A DNA stretch of 64,000 bases, from NCBI GenBank assembly GCA_021781475.1, contig JAJXWT010000003.1, positions 1 through 64,000 of the forward strand. The letters run 5' to 3'. Each line of letters starts with the position of its first letter. Positions within the stretch are counted from its first letter, which is position 1. The stretch is from a bacterium (GTDB lineage Bacteria > Patescibacteriota > Saccharimonadia > Saccharimonadales > Saccharimonadaceae). The translations under genes and the position numbers were made by a program. Shown one piece after another: positions 47,662 through 58,770 of this stretch. The notes below the pieces were generated by a model that did no database searches, was not told where the DNA came from, and saw only the letters and a program-made list of their open reading frames with translations.

Positions 47662-48663
47662 ATGGCGATTGAACGAATTATTGACACCAAGGTTGACGAT
47701 GGCGACCCCGAAGAGCAGTTGATTGAGTTAACGCTGCGCCCTCAGACGTTTGCCGAGTACGTGGGGCAGGAGCGATTAAAGCGGAACTTGGGGCTGGCGA
47801 TTGAAGCGGCGAAAAAACGCGGCGAGCCGATTGATCACGTGCTTTTGTATGGTCCACCAGGGGTTGGTAAAACTACTATGGCAACGGTGATTGCCAACGA
47901 GATGGGCAAAGCAATTCGGGTGACGAGCGGCCCGGCCGTTGAGCGTGCCGGTGATTTAGCGAGTATTTTGACGAACCTACAAGATGGTGACATTTTATTT
48001 ATTGACGAAATTCATCGCCTTAACCGCGCGGTCGAAGAGGTGCTATATAGTGCCATGGAAGATTACAAGCTTGATATTGTGATTGGTAAGGGCCCGGCCG
48101 CGCGCAGTGTGCGGTTAGACCTGCCTAAGTTTACTGTGATTGGTGCCACCACTCGCACTGGCAGCTTGGCAGCGCCGCTAAGGGACCGTTTCGGCCACAT
48201 TTATCGGTTAGAGTTTTACACACCCGCTGAAATTTCACAAATTATACGGCGCAGTGCTAATATTTTGCAAACTGGCATTGACCAGCAGAGCGCAGAAATG
48301 CTGAGCACACGAGCCCGCCTGACGCCGCGTATTGCGAACCGCCTGTTAAAGCGAGTCCGTGATTACGCCGATGTCAACGGCGACGGCATTATTGATGTCC
48401 GGCACACACAGGCTGCTTTGGGCCTACTCGAAATTGACGAGCTAGGGCTTGATCCGGCAGACCGCAACATGCTGCGGGCAATGATTGATAACTACGGCGA
48501 TAACCCAGTTGGTGTGACGACGATTGCCGCCTTAACCGGTGACGAAGTATCAACTATCGAAGATTTTTACGAGCCATATTTGCTCCAAATTGGTTTTATT
48601 GAAAAAACGCCTCGCGGCCGCAAGGTGACTGCGAAGGCAAAGCGCCATTTAAGTGAAAATTAA
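47662..48663 (+). CDS. ruvB: RuvB
   Basis: [39 protein letters not shown]. Confidence 0.98.
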   Translation: MAIERIIDTKVDDGDPEEQLIELTLRPQTFAEYVGQERLKRNLGLAIEAAKKRGEPIDHVLLYGPPGVGKTTMATVIANEMGKAIRVTSGPAVERAGDLASILTNLQDGDILFIDEIHRLNRAVEEVLYSAMEDYKLDIVIGKGPAARSVRLDLPKFTVIGATTRTGSLAAPLRDRFGHIYRLEFYTPAEISQIIRRSANILQTGIDQQSAEMLSTRARLTPRIANRLLKRVRDYADVNGDGIIDVRHTQAALGLLEIDELGLDPADRNMLRAMIDNYGDNPVGVTTIAALTGDEVSTIEDFYEPYLLQIGFIEKTPRGRKVTAKAKRHLSEN

Positions 48664-48699
48664 TATATAATTACCCCTGTTTTGCGGTATACTGATGGC

Positions 48700-49476
48700 A
48701 TGGATCAGGATGTCCCCCCAGTGTCACCACGACCAGTCGCGTACGACGCGGAGGGTCAACCATTGTATTCAAACCCGAACGGCGCCGATAGCGCACCCGC
48801 CGCGCCGGTTGATGCACCGCGCCCAACGGTTGTCCATATGGCGCGCGCGCTAGAGCCAATCATGGAAGAAATTTCCCCCGAGCTCCATAAAAAACATGCT
48901 ATTTCGGTAGAAACCTACCCCAAGCTGGACTTAGGCGAGCATGAGTATGTGGTGCTTTGTGTCCGGCGGCACCCGATAGGTCTTTTTGGCCCAGTGGCGG
49001 GCATTATATTCTTAGTGTGCCTTGTATTCACCTTTATTATTTTATTGCCCGATATTACCGCACGATATGTAACAGTTCAGCCAATGTCTGATTTGCTGTT
49101 GCTGGCGGGGATATGCCTGGCATTACTTTTAATAGGCGGCGGCTACATGCTGTTTTGGATTTACAGTAATAATACGTTTTTTTTAACAAACCAAAATATC
49201 ATTGAAAAAACCCAGGCGACCTTGTTTGCAAGTAATGTTAAATCCGTGAGCCTTAGCGATGTCGTTGATGTCAGCTACAGCCAAATTGGTATCCTACAGA
49301 CAGTCCTTGGGTATGGCACCGTGCAAATCGGCACCAAAGACGAAGAAGTCCCGTATATATTCAACTATGTACGGGATCCAAAAGATCAGGCATCAAAAAT
49401 AAAAGATGCCGTGACTGCCTATAAAAGCGGCCGTGGGTTTGGCGGCGATGTTGACCTGAGCGGAATGATAGGCTAA
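48700..49476 (+). CDS. Bacterial PH-domain membrane protein
   Basis: Two TM then NTFFLTNQNIIEKTQATLFA...VSLSDVVDVSYSQ. Confidence 0.75.
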   Translation: MDQDVPPVSPRPVAYDAEGQPLYSNPNGADSAPAAPVDAPRPTVVHMARALEPIMEEISPELHKKHAISVETYPKLDLGEHEYVVLCVRRHPIGLFGPVAGIIFLVCLVFTFIILLPDITARYVTVQPMSDLLLLAGICLALLLIGGGYMLFWIYSNNTFFLTNQNIIEKTQATLFASNVKSVSLSDVVDVSYSQIGILQTVLGYGTVQIGTKDEEVPYIFNYVRDPKDQASKIKDAVTAYKSGRGFGGDVDLSGMIG

Positions 49477-49483
49477 CTAGCTG

Positions 49484-49879
49484 CTAGTTGCGGCTTTTCT
49501 TGACGTACTCGGCTTCGCGTTCCATAGTGCTCTTGAGCGTGTAGCTTGAGCATGCTCCATCGGTCGTGCAGCCAGTTGGTTCATATTGAAAGTCCGAGCC
49601 GGCCGTGCCAATCTTGACGCCTTTGGGGTCCATAAACAGTTTAGGGTCAACCGAACGGAGCACTTTGCTGTCGACAGTTGCTGGGTAGGAATGGTGCTCG
49701 GGGTAGTAGACTTCCTCGAGCGCATAGTACATTGCATTAATTGAAACTTTGCGCGCGGTGTCTCGCTCGGCTTGGTTAATTTGGTTGCGTTCTACAAAAA
49801 AAAGTGTGCCAGCGGCGACAATGACGGCAATTGCTACCAACAACTCAATAACCGTGAACCCTTTTACTCGTTGTGTCAT
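49484..49879 (-). CDS. Type IV pseudopilin
   Basis: KGFTVIELLVAIAVI prepilin motif. Confidence 0.9.
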   Translation of the reverse strand: MTQRVKGFTVIELLVAIAVIVAAGTLFFVERNQINQAERDTARKVSINAMYYALEEVYYPEHHSYPATVDSKVLRSVDPKLFMDPKGVKIGTAGSDFQYEPTGCTTDGACSSYTLKSTMEREAEYVKKSRN

Positions 49880-49960
49880 ATACGCTTATTGTACCAGATT
49901 TCATAGTGCTATGCAGGGGTTTACGTTATAATAAAAGCATTAGTAATAGAGGGAGAGTAT

Positions 49961-51001
49961 ATGGCAAAAAAGTCCGAGGATAAGACATTGGCCGAAAAAC
50001 CGGTTGCCAGCGAAGATAAGCTGCGAGCACTTGGCCTTGCAATGCAACAAATCACCAAAGAATTTGGGGATGGCAGCATCATGAAGTTGGGTGACGCGCA
50101 CCACGCAAATGTTGAGATGATATCAAGCGGCTCGTTGAGCTTAGATATCGCGCTTGGTGGCGGGTACCCAAAAGGCCGCATCATTGAGATTTACGGCCCG
50201 GAAAGCAGCGGTAAAACAACCCTGACTTTGCATGCGATTGCCGAAGTCCAAAAGCGCGGCGGGACCGCAGCATTTATTGATGCCGAACACGCCCTTGACC
50301 CGGCATACGCCAAACGTTTGGGCGTCGATACCGAAAACTTACTTGTCAGCCAGCCCGATAATGGCGAACAGGCGCTTGAAATCGTGGAAACGCTCGTTCG
50401 GAGCAACGCGGTTGACATCGTTGTTATTGACAGCGTTGCCGCATTGGTGCCACAGGCAGAAATTGATGGTGACATGGGTGACGCGCACATGGGTCTCCAA
50501 GCTCGTTTGATGAGCCAGGCCCTTCGCAAGCTAACCGGCATTATTGATAAGAGCAAAACGACGGTGTTCTTTATTAACCAAATACGTATGAAGATTGGTG
50601 TTATGTTTGGTAACCCGGAAACAACGACGGGCGGGAACGCACTAAAGTTTTATGCGAGTGTCCGCGCCGACATTCGCCGCACTGGCCAAATCAAAGAAGG
50701 CGAAGAGATTACTGGCAACCGTACTAAGGTTAAGATTGTAAAGAACAAAATTGCGCCGCCGTTTAGGACTGCCGAGTTTGACATTATGTATAACCAAGGC
50801 ATTAGCAAGACGGGCGACGTGCTTGACCTGGGCGTGCTGTACAACGTGGTAGAAAAGTCGGGTGCCTGGTTCGCCTATAACGGTGAAAAAATCGGTCAAG
50901 GCCGCGAAGCCGCAAAAAAGTATCTGGCTGCAAACTCAAATGTACTTGATGAAATAGACGCGAAAGTCAAAGAGATTGTCAAGCAAGCGGAAGCAGTGTA
51001 G
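49961..51001 (+). CDS. recA: RecA
   Basis: [17 protein letters not shown]. Confidence 0.99.
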   Translation: MAKKSEDKTLAEKPVASEDKLRALGLAMQQITKEFGDGSIMKLGDAHHANVEMISSGSLSLDIALGGGYPKGRIIEIYGPESSGKTTLTLHAIAEVQKRGGTAAFIDAEHALDPAYAKRLGVDTENLLVSQPDNGEQALEIVETLVRSNAVDIVVIDSVAALVPQAEIDGDMGDAHMGLQARLMSQALRKLTGIIDKSKTTVFFINQIRMKIGVMFGNPETTTGGNALKFYASVRADIRRTGQIKEGEEITGNRTKVKIVKNKIAPPFRTAEFDIMYNQGISKTGDVLDLGVLYNVVEKSGAWFAYNGEKIGQGREAAKKYLAANSNVLDEIDAKVKEIVKQAEAV

Positions 51002-51035
51002 CGAGCTCGGGCTCCCCATGCGCGAGGGTGCGTAC

Positions 51036-51671
51036 ATGAAAATCACGAGTATCACTGCACAAGCTAGGAACGCCAATCGCGTCAACGTGAGTGTCGATGG
51101 CAAGTATCGGTTTAGCCTTGATATTTACCAAGTGGCTGAACTTGGCATACGGGTAGGGAAAGATTATAGCGAGCAACAGCTTACCGAGTTGGAAACTGAA
51201 AGCCAGTTTGGCAAGCTGTACGCGCGCGCCCTGGAATATACAATGCTTCGCCCACACAGTGGCAAAGAGGTACGGGACTATTTATTTCGGAAAACCCGGC
51301 CACGTATGAATAGGGAAGGCGAAAAAAGGGAAGGCTACTCCCCTGCCCTTACCAGCCGTGTGTATGACCGGCTGCTCGAAAAGGGCTATATTGATGATGA
51401 AAAATTCGCACGCTTTTGGGTCGAAAACCACCATCGCGCTAAGGGTGCTTCCCTGCGCAGATTGGCAGCTGAACTCCGGGCGAAGGGTGTTGCGGCAGAC
51501 GTAGCGGGGCCCGTACTTGCTGAGTCCGATCGCACCGATAGTGATGAGCTCAAAAAAATTATCGCTAAAAAACGGAGCCGTTACCCAGATGAGCAAAAGC
51601 TTATGGCGTATCTCGCCCGTCAGGGATTTAGCTATGACGATATTAAAGCTGCGCTTATGGGTGACAATTAG
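51036..51671 (+). CDS. recX: RecX family regulator
   Basis: LLEKGYIDDEKFARFWVENHHRAKGASLRRLAAELRAKG. Confidence 0.9.
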   Translation: MKITSITAQARNANRVNVSVDGKYRFSLDIYQVAELGIRVGKDYSEQQLTELETESQFGKLYARALEYTMLRPHSGKEVRDYLFRKTRPRMNREGEKREGYSPALTSRVYDRLLEKGYIDDEKFARFWVENHHRAKGASLRRLAAELRAKGVAADVAGPVLAESDRTDSDELKKIIAKKRSRYPDEQKLMAYLARQGFSYDDIKAALMGDN

Positions 51672-52256
51672 CTAATTTGGCAGCGCATTAGATTCCGATG
51701 CAGCTTCTGTTGGTTTACGGAACGGGTTGATGTAGCTCCCTGTGACTTCTGCTCGTTCTGGCTCTGGCGCTTTTGCCTCTGAGTGGACGACGATTGCCTC
51801 GTTGTTAATCTCAATAATTTGGGTGCGGTGTATGATAAGCTCTGTGTCGGTGAGGCTACTCATTAGCGGGCGTTTTACGACGAGCTGTTGAATGTAATAA
51901 CTGGCGACGTCGATCGTAAAGTCCCCGACCTTACCAAGCTTTTTACCGCGTTCGTCTTGCACGCGCATGCCAACAAGGGTAAACCGCAGGCTCAGGATAG
52001 TATCGAGGGCAACCACATCGCCAGGCGCAACAAGCTCATCCGCTGAATCGACAATAAGGCCCATATCGCTGAGTTCGCGAATGTCCTGGGTAAGTATATA
52101 ACTTGGTTGCTGGCCGGTGATTGCCCCGGTGATTTCGTAGGCGATAATTGTTAACTTGGCAGGGTCAATAATTGGCCGGCTGGTCGTTCCGATCACACCG
52201 CCAGTTTGGATGCTGACGGCTGATGCACGTTGGAGACTTGAGCCAAGGAGTATCAT
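51672..52256 (-). CDS. PRC-barrel domain protein
   Basis: GMRVQDERGKKLGKVGDFTID. Confidence 0.7.
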   Translation of the reverse strand: MILLGSSLQRASAVSIQTGGVIGTTSRPIIDPAKLTIIAYEITGAITGQQPSYILTQDIRELSDMGLIVDSADELVAPGDVVALDTILSLRFTLVGMRVQDERGKKLGKVGDFTIDVASYYIQQLVVKRPLMSSLTDTELIIHRTQIIEINNEAIVVHSEAKAPEPERAEVTGSYINPFRKPTEAASESNALPN

Positions 52257-52262
52257 GACTCA

Positions 52263-52544
52263 TTACTCCGTGAATGGGTTATTACGCTGATTTGTCGGTA
52301 GAGGAACTGTATAGTTCGGTGTGTTACTGAGCTGTTGCACGCGTTTAATAGTGGCTTGGTCAAAGACCGCTGCCTGCCCGGTTTGGCTGCTCCCGACGGT
52401 ACCGCTCGATTGGTTGGCGATACCAAGCAGTGAGTAAATCGCTAGGCCGGTGCCAGTCGCAGCGATAGTTATGAACATTAGCAAGTGATAGCGCCAAAAG
52501 AATCGCTTAATTTTTGTTGTTGGTGAACCCATTGCGTTGCTCAT
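52263..52544 (-). CDS. Single-TM hypothetical protein in pilus operon
   Basis: ORF in operon, one TM. Confidence 0.6.
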   Translation of the reverse strand: MSNAMGSPTTKIKRFFWRYHLLMFITIAATGTGLAIYSLLGIANQSSGTVGSSQTGQAAVFDQATIKRVQQLSNTPNYTVPLPTNQRNNPFTE

Positions 52545-53167
52545 TTCATGTATACTCCCAGGGTCAGCGAATCACAGCTTACAAGTGTTTTGCCATCTTT
52601 GGATACGCCAGTGCCCGTAATACTCACTTTTGATACTTGCATGGACATCGTGTTTTGTTCAATGTAGTGCAAGAACAGAATCAGATTATCGTACGGTAAT
52701 GGGGATGCGAGCGTAATACTCACCTGTTTCATTGTCACACCACCAGGTATTGTAATCGGAGCCGCAGCTCCGCCAGCTGCACTCGTTGGGGGCGGCGTTG
52801 AGGTGCCGGTTGCCGCTACCGCGCTTGTAAAGTCGATATTTGTGATAGATACGTTTGCAGAGCTTGCGATTGCCTTAAGCGCAGTCACGACCTGGTCCTG
52901 ATAGGTGTATTGCAGGTTCGAAGCAAGCATGTCTTGCACTTTTTTCTCAACACCTGCGTTGGCCTTTAACTCGGCTTGTTCTTGCTTTAGGGCATTAATT
53001 TTTTCATTGCTATTCGCGCTTTCTGTCGTGACCCGTGCAGTTTCGTCGGCCTTTTGAACCAGCAGGCCGTGTACATACAAAAATCCGGCTGTTGCGCCTG
53101 CAATAATAAGCAAAAGGCAGGCAATAAGGATTGCGCTCACGACGGGGGCTGATATTTTAGCACGCAT
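52541..53167 (-). CDS. pilO: PilO-like pilus assembly protein
   Basis: TM plus coiled coil, follows pilN; ATGA overlap. Confidence 0.7.
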   Translation of the reverse strand: MRAKISAPVVSAILIACLLLIIAGATAGFLYVHGLLVQKADETARVTTESANSNEKINALKQEQAELKANAGVEKKVQDMLASNLQYTYQDQVVTALKAIASSANVSITNIDFTSAVAATGTSTPPPTSAAGGAAAPITIPGGVTMKQVSITLASPLPYDNLILFLHYIEQNTMSMQVSKVSITGTGVSKDGKTLVSCDSLTLGVYMK

Positions 53168-53172
53168 TCCGA

Positions 53173-53736
53173 TTACGCTCCTTTTTTAATGGTTACAACA
53201 AGCTGTGCATTGACGGGATACGCTGAACCAGCTTGCTGGTTTGTGCTATTACTGAGCGTCAGCGAAAGGAAGTGAACGTCACTAAACAAGGGGGAGCTTT
53301 GGAAGCTTTGCTTAAGGGCAATTGCGTCTTGTTCGGTTTTTGCATTCACTTGTAGTGACATAGGCGTGCCGTAGGTAGATTCGTCGAGGGTAATATTGTT
53401 CAGCGTGGTGCCGGGGGTCATAAGGCTCGTGATTTTTAGGAGTGTATCGGTGTAATGTGTTTGCTGGTCAAGAATGGCTTTTGAGACCGCAAGGTTGGTG
53501 CGAAACGCATCTGCTCGCTGTTGTATGCCGGAAAGGTTGCTGACACTTGCAAGGTTTTCGTTGATACGTGTCTGGGCAGATTGCTTAATCACGTCTAGCG
53601 TTACAGAGGTAAATGCCGACAAAATACCAATTAGGCCGCACAATAACAGCGTGATCCAAATGTAGCGTATAAGCATTGAATTGAGCCGACCAGCCGCAAA
53701 ATGTCGCTTTGCTTCGGGTGGTAAAAGGTTAATCAT
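53173..53736 (-). CDS. pilN: PilN-like protein
   Basis: MINLLPPEAKRHF motif. Confidence 0.85.
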   Translation of the reverse strand: MINLLPPEAKRHFAAGRLNSMLIRYIWITLLLCGLIGILSAFTSVTLDVIKQSAQTRINENLASVSNLSGIQQRADAFRTNLAVSKAILDQQTHYTDTLLKITSLMTPGTTLNNITLDESTYGTPMSLQVNAKTEQDAIALKQSFQSSPLFSDVHFLSLTLSNSTNQQAGSAYPVNAQLVVTIKKGA

Positions 53737-54791
53737 GAGAGCACCTCTTCGCGCGCGACACTTGCGAGGCCGGCGACTGATATATAGCGTGGGCGGAACT
53801 GCTTGCTTGGTTCTTTGAGCTTACCAAAATTAAGCTGCTGCCAGGGGCTTGCGACGCGTGCTGGCATAACGAGGGCGTTCGTAAAGTAGTCACCAAGCCC
53901 AGGGACGTTGCTGCCGCCACCGACAATAAGGACTTGCTCAATTTTACGCTCCTGGTTTAAGCGCTCGTTGTAGTAGCGGATGACCTTTTTTGACTCAGAA
54001 ATAATTCGTTCGAGTGACGGTTTGAGCGCGTGCGTAATTTTGGCTTGGCGCGGGCTAAGGGTGAGGCCGTTAATGACTTTAAACTGATGGGCAGATTCGA
54101 GTGTGATATCAAGCTTGTTGGCAATATCAAGCGTAAAGGTGTTGCCGCCAATGCCAACGCTCCCGGTAACGCGTATTGCCCCACCTTCGAGCACCGCAAT
54201 GTCGGTCGTTGCTGGCCCAACATCGATAATAAGCGTGGAAAGGTTGCCTTGTTCGGTTAATTCAAGGACCCGTGCCACTGCGTCAATACTCGGGACAACC
54301 ATAACAGGCACGAGGTTTGCGTTTTCTGCAGCCTTTGTGCACGCATCGACAAGAACTTTTGGCACGGCAGTCATGGCGATTGTCAGTGTGTCTTTAGTGT
54401 GTTCAATAATTTGATAGTCAACGTACAGCGAGCTCATGGGGATAGGAATGTACTGCTCAACCTCTATTTCGAGGGCGCTTTTAACGTGGGCCGATTCTTT
54501 TGCTGGTAGGGTAAAGGTGCGCGAAAATGTTCGCCCAGTGGGCACGCCAATAACCGCGTAATTGCTGCCCAAGTTGCCGATTATGTGGTCTTTTAGGAGC
54601 GATGCGATATTATCGCTTAGGTATGTATCGTCGGGGTTGTCGAGCGACTTTTGGATAGCTGCCGGATCGAGATCGACTGACCCATACCCAAGCACGTGCA
54701 GCTGCGCGGCATCAATGGACATAACCTTGATACCCGTTAAGCTCACGTCTAGGCCAATAACCGGTTTGCTTTTATAAAATAATTGTCCCAC
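53733..54791 (-). CDS. pilM: PilM-like ATPase
   Basis: PVIGLDVSLTGIKVM; EIEVEQYIPIPM; LIIDVGPATTDIAV. Confidence 0.92.
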   Translation of the reverse strand: MGQLFYKSKPVIGLDVSLTGIKVMSIDAAQLHVLGYGSVDLDPAAIQKSLDNPDDTYLSDNIASLLKDHIIGNLGSNYAVIGVPTGRTFSRTFTLPAKESAHVKSALEIEVEQYIPIPMSSLYVDYQIIEHTKDTLTIAMTAVPKVLVDACTKAAENANLVPVMVVPSIDAVARVLELTEQGNLSTLIIDVGPATTDIAVLEGGAIRVTGSVGIGGNTFTLDIANKLDITLESAHQFKVINGLTLSPRQAKITHALKPSLERIISESKKVIRYYNERLNQERKIEQVLIVGGGSNVPGLGDYFTNALVMPARVASPWQQLNFGKLKEPSKQFRPRYISVAGLASVAREEVLS

Positions 54792-54849
54792 TAACGAATG
54801 CCCATACCTTTAATCTGTTTTCAGTATACCATAAGCGCCATGTATAGCG

Positions 54850-56079
54850 TTAGTTCTTAATGTTTTGCGACAGGTTTGCGATTGGGATCATAACGCTCGC
54901 GGCAATGAGCCCAACCAGGCCACCCATTATGACAATCATGACTGGTTCGATAATGGCGCTCACGCCTTCAATGGCCGCATCGACTTCTTCGTCATAAAAG
55001 TCGGCAACCTTCACCAGGACCACGTCGGTTTGGCCGGTTTCTTCGCCAACGGCAAGCATCTGCGACACAATTGGCGGGAACAAGGTGTTTTTTTCAATCA
55101 CGACTGATAGGTTTTTACCGTTTTTTACTTCTTCGGCGGCATCGAGCAGGGCTTGCTCATACACGACGTTGCCAACGGCGTGCGCTGTAACGGTGAGCGC
55201 TTCGAGCACAGAAACCCCTGCCCCCATAAGGGCAGAGAAGGTGCGAGCAAACCGGGCCACTGCCACTTTGACGATGATAGTGTTAATTGCCGGAACTTTT
55301 AATACAAAAGTGTGGAAGTGCTTTTTGCCTTTTGGCGTTTTAACGTAACGCAGTAGTAGCACGATACTACCGATAATTGCTGGGATAATCCATAATATAT
55401 TGGCAGTTAAAAACGCGCTAATGCCAAGCATTACCTGTGTAAGTGCCGGTAGTTGCGCGTCTGGGCCACCCAGATCTTTTACGATCTTACCAATTTGCGG
55501 AATAATGAAAATCATCAGCCCAAAAAAGGCAATGGTCGTGATGGTCATAAGGACAACTGGGTAGCTCATTGCGCTCTTAACTTTTTTGCGAATGCTGGCA
55601 CTTTTTTCTTGCTGCAGTGCAAGCCGCTTTAAAATATCGTCTAAGATACCTGCTGCTTCGCCGGCGCGCACCATATTGACGTACACATCAGAAAATGCGT
55701 TGGGATACTTTACCAAGGCATCGGCAAGCGTTGCGCCCGCTTCGACATCTTTTATCACGCCTTCAATTACGTGCCGCAGATTGCCGCTTTCGGCATGGTC
55801 GTGGAGTGACGATAACGCACGCAGAATAGGCACGCCGGCGCTTACCATGGCGGAAAGCTGGCGGGTAAACAACACCAACTGGTCGGATTTTACTTTATCT
55901 TTCCCAAAAAAATCACTGGTGCTAAAGATACTTTTCTTGCCGTCGCCTTCGCGAATGCTGATTGGTTTAAGGTTTTGGCGGCCCAACGATGCGAGCGCGC
56001 CCGCCCGGTCTACGGCTTCGAGTGTCCCTGTTTTTGAGTTGTTATTTTGATCAACTGCTATGTAATAAAAAAGTGCCAT
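54850..56079 (-). CDS. pilC: Type II secretion/type IV pilus inner-membrane protein (GspF/PilC)
   Basis: LVLFTRQLSAMVSAGVPILRAL; FARTFSALMGAGVSVLEAL. Confidence 0.95.
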   Translation of the reverse strand: MALFYYIAVDQNNNSKTGTLEAVDRAGALASLGRQNLKPISIREGDGKKSIFSTSDFFGKDKVKSDQLVLFTRQLSAMVSAGVPILRALSSLHDHAESGNLRHVIEGVIKDVEAGATLADALVKYPNAFSDVYVNMVRAGEAAGILDDILKRLALQQEKSASIRKKVKSAMSYPVVLMTITTIAFFGLMIFIIPQIGKIVKDLGGPDAQLPALTQVMLGISAFLTANILWIIPAIIGSIVLLLRYVKTPKGKKHFHTFVLKVPAINTIIVKVAVARFARTFSALMGAGVSVLEALTVTAHAVGNVVYEQALLDAAEEVKNGKNLSVVIEKNTLFPPIVSQMLAVGEETGQTDVVLVKVADFYDEEVDAAIEGVSAIIEPVMIVIMGGLVGLIAASVMIPIANLSQNIKN

Positions 56080-56080
56080 T

Positions 56081-57862
56081 TTATTCTTTCGTTACCCTTA
56101 GTACCTCTGCAATTGTTGTCACACCCCTCAGCGCCTTAATGGTGCCGTCGGTTTGCATAGTCGTCATTTTTTCGGCAATGGCTTGGTCTTGGATTTGGTT
56201 GCTCGTGGCGCTGGCCATAATGAGTTTTTGGACTGCAATAGAATTAGCAAGCGCTTCGTAGATACCAATGCGCCCCTTGTAGCCAGTATGACTGCACTCA
56301 TCGCAGCCACCTTCGTGGGCCCGCCACAGCGTGGTAACGGCCTGGTCAGTGGTGCCAAGTGGCACGTCGTTGCCGATACCGTCACTCAGCGCACTTTCGT
56401 TGAGGCTATGGATGTAGGTGAACGACTGATCTGGTTTTAAGTTAAACAGGCTAGCTACTTCGGCGGCTTCGGCTTCGGTCGGCGCAAAGCTTTCACGGCA
56501 GACCTTGCACAGGCGGCGCACTAGGCGCTGGCCAACGACTGCTTTTACGGTACTAGCGATTAAAAATGGCTCCACGTTCATATCCAGCAAGCGTGGTAGG
56601 CAGGTTGCTGCATTATTGGTGTGCAAGGTGGAAAGCACGAGGTGCCCAGTTAGGGCGGCCTGCACCGCTAGGTCGGCGGTTTCACTGTCGCGAATCTCAC
56701 CAACCATAATGATGTTTGGGTCTTGGCGCAACAGGGCTCGTAGGCCGTTGGCGAATGTCATGCCGGCCTTTGAGTTGGTTTGCGTTTGGTTGACGCCTGG
56801 AATTTTATACTCGACTGGGTCTTCAACTGTCGAAATATTGACTTCGGGTTTATTTAAAAGGGTCAGCACCGAAAACAAGCTTGTTGATTTACCGCTCCCG
56901 GTTGGCCCGGTAATCAAAATCATGCCGTCTGGTTCGAGCATGGCTTGCTGCATTACGTGGAGCGAGTGGCCCCAGTAGCCAAGATCTTGTAGGGTGACGG
57001 CCTGGTTTGATTCATCCAGAACGCGCATCACTACTTTTTCGCCATCAGCGATTGGTAGCGTGCTGACACGCAGCGCATACTGGCGGCCTGCAACACGAAT
57101 TTTAAATCGACCATCTTGCGGTACGCGGCGTTCGTCAATTTTCAGGTTGGACATAATTTTAATACGGCTCACGAGCGCACCAAGCACGCTGCGCGGCACG
57201 CGGTTTACTTCGTGGAGCACGCCGTCAATGCGGTAGCGGATTTGCACAAAATCCTCACGTGGCTCGATGTGGATGTCGGATGCGTTTGAGCGAATGGCAT
57301 ATTCTAGCAGTAGGTTCACCGTTTGGGCCACCGGTGAATCTTCGGCAATATCGGCGTCAGAAACCTGCTGTGCCGAGCCGTCGTCTTCGCGCTGAATGTC
57401 AATAACCTCTTTTAGCTCTTGGTTGACGTCGCCGCGGTAATTTTCGAGTACCGCAAGGATATTGTCGTGTGGCGCGATATATAATTTTATGTTTTCGCCG
57501 ATTTCTTTTTTAATGAAATCAAGGGCCTGCACATCATCGGGGTCGTCCATTGCCAGGTGAACGGTGTCATTGGCATCAACGTTGAATATAACGGCGTTAT
57601 ATTGCCGGGCAATCCGCTCGGGGATGCGCTGCATAATTTCGGTCGGGACTTCTTTAGGATCGAGCTCGATGTAGGGAATATCCGCGTAGTCGGCGAATAA
57701 CTTTGTCAGGGTTGGCTCATCGATAATTTTATTCGCAATCACCAGCTCTTGCAGCTGCCGGTTTGAATGTTCGCCCTCTTCCTTAAGGGATGCGATTTGT
57801 TCATCGGTCGCTAAACCGCTTTGGGAAAGTAGCTTTAAGACGGTGTTATCAGAAATTCTCAT
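56081..57862 (-). CDS. pilB: Type IV pilus assembly ATPase PilB/GspE
   Basis: GPTGSGKSTSLFSVL; ASDIHIEPRED; LRQDPNIIMVGEIRD. Confidence 0.97.
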   Translation of the reverse strand: MRISDNTVLKLLSQSGLATDEQIASLKEEGEHSNRQLQELVIANKIIDEPTLTKLFADYADIPYIELDPKEVPTEIMQRIPERIARQYNAVIFNVDANDTVHLAMDDPDDVQALDFIKKEIGENIKLYIAPHDNILAVLENYRGDVNQELKEVIDIQREDDGSAQQVSDADIAEDSPVAQTVNLLLEYAIRSNASDIHIEPREDFVQIRYRIDGVLHEVNRVPRSVLGALVSRIKIMSNLKIDERRVPQDGRFKIRVAGRQYALRVSTLPIADGEKVVMRVLDESNQAVTLQDLGYWGHSLHVMQQAMLEPDGMILITGPTGSGKSTSLFSVLTLLNKPEVNISTVEDPVEYKIPGVNQTQTNSKAGMTFANGLRALLRQDPNIIMVGEIRDSETADLAVQAALTGHLVLSTLHTNNAATCLPRLLDMNVEPFLIASTVKAVVGQRLVRRLCKVCRESFAPTEAEAAEVASLFNLKPDQSFTYIHSLNESALSDGIGNDVPLGTTDQAVTTLWRAHEGGCDECSHTGYKGRIGIYEALANSIAVQKLIMASATSNQIQDQAIAEKMTTMQTDGTIKALRGVTTIAEVLRVTKE

Positions 57863-57928
57863 AATGCTTATGTATCAGTATACTAAATACACTTATCAAT
57901 CGCCAGGGATTACGCTATACTAAAGCGC

Positions 57929-58387
57929 ATGAAACGGGAGATATCATCGGTCCAGCAGATGTTGGAGTTTGGCGAGGCACTTGGTGCCGTGCTTGGCGGT
58001 GGCGAGGTAATCGAGCTTGTCGGTGATATTGGCGCTGGGAAAACGACGCTCACCAAGGGGATCGCGCGTGGCCTCGGTATCGATGAGGATGTGCAGAGCC
58101 CAACCTTTACTATCAGCCGGGTGTATGGGGCGCGTGATGGCTTAGAGCTTGCTCACTACGACTTTTACCGCCTAAGCGACCCCGGTGTACTCCGCATGGA
58201 GGTCGACCAAACGGCGCACGATGCGCGAACAGTGACGATTATCGAATGGGGCGGTATTGTTAAGGGTGTATTGCCAGATGATCGGTTAAAGATCACTATC
58301 ACTTCGCCAAGCGAGACAACCCGCCACCTCGAGGTTGAGGCAAGCGGTCCCCTGTCGCAAAAGGCGCTCGGAGTGTTCATACAATGA
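57929..58387 (+). CDS. tsaE: tRNA t6A synthesis ATPase TsaE
   Basis: GDIGAGKTTLTKGIARGLG; SPTFTI. Confidence 0.93.
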   Translation: MKREISSVQQMLEFGEALGAVLGGGEVIELVGDIGAGKTTLTKGIARGLGIDEDVQSPTFTISRVYGARDGLELAHYDFYRLSDPGVLRMEVDQTAHDARTVTIIEWGGIVKGVLPDDRLKITITSPSETTRHLEVEASGPLSQKALGVFIQ

Positions 58388-58770
58388 TACTGTTATTTGA
58401 TAGTTCAGATATGCGCGTACATACCACGCTAATTGACGGCGAGGTGACCCAGGCGTATGAGTGGGAGGCTGGGCGCACACTGGCCCGCGACATGCTTGCC
58501 TACTTACGGGACCGCCTGGCTGAACACGGGCAAGGCTTTGACGCATTGTCGGGTATTGGGGTGTACCAGGGGCCGGGGAGCTACACAGGGCTCCGTATCG
58601 GGCTTTCGGTGCTCAACACGCTTGCCGAATCAGTTGGCGTCCCGATTGTTGGCGCAACGGGTGATACCTGGCAGCAGCAGTGTCTCCGCCGGCTTTTAAA
58701 CCACGAAAACGACTCGATAGTGATGCCATTTTATGGGGGCGAAGCGCATGTGACCGCGCCGCGGAAATAA
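58384..58770 (+). CDS. tsaB: TsaB-like protein, N-lobe only (128 aa)
   Basis: LFDSSDMRVHTTLIDG; GPGSYTGLRIGLSVL. Confidence 0.85.
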   Translation: MILLFDSSDMRVHTTLIDGEVTQAYEWEAGRTLARDMLAYLRDRLAEHGQGFDALSGIGVYQGPGSYTGLRIGLSVLNTLAESVGVPIVGATGDTWQQQCLRRLLNHENDSIVMPFYGGEAHVTAPRK

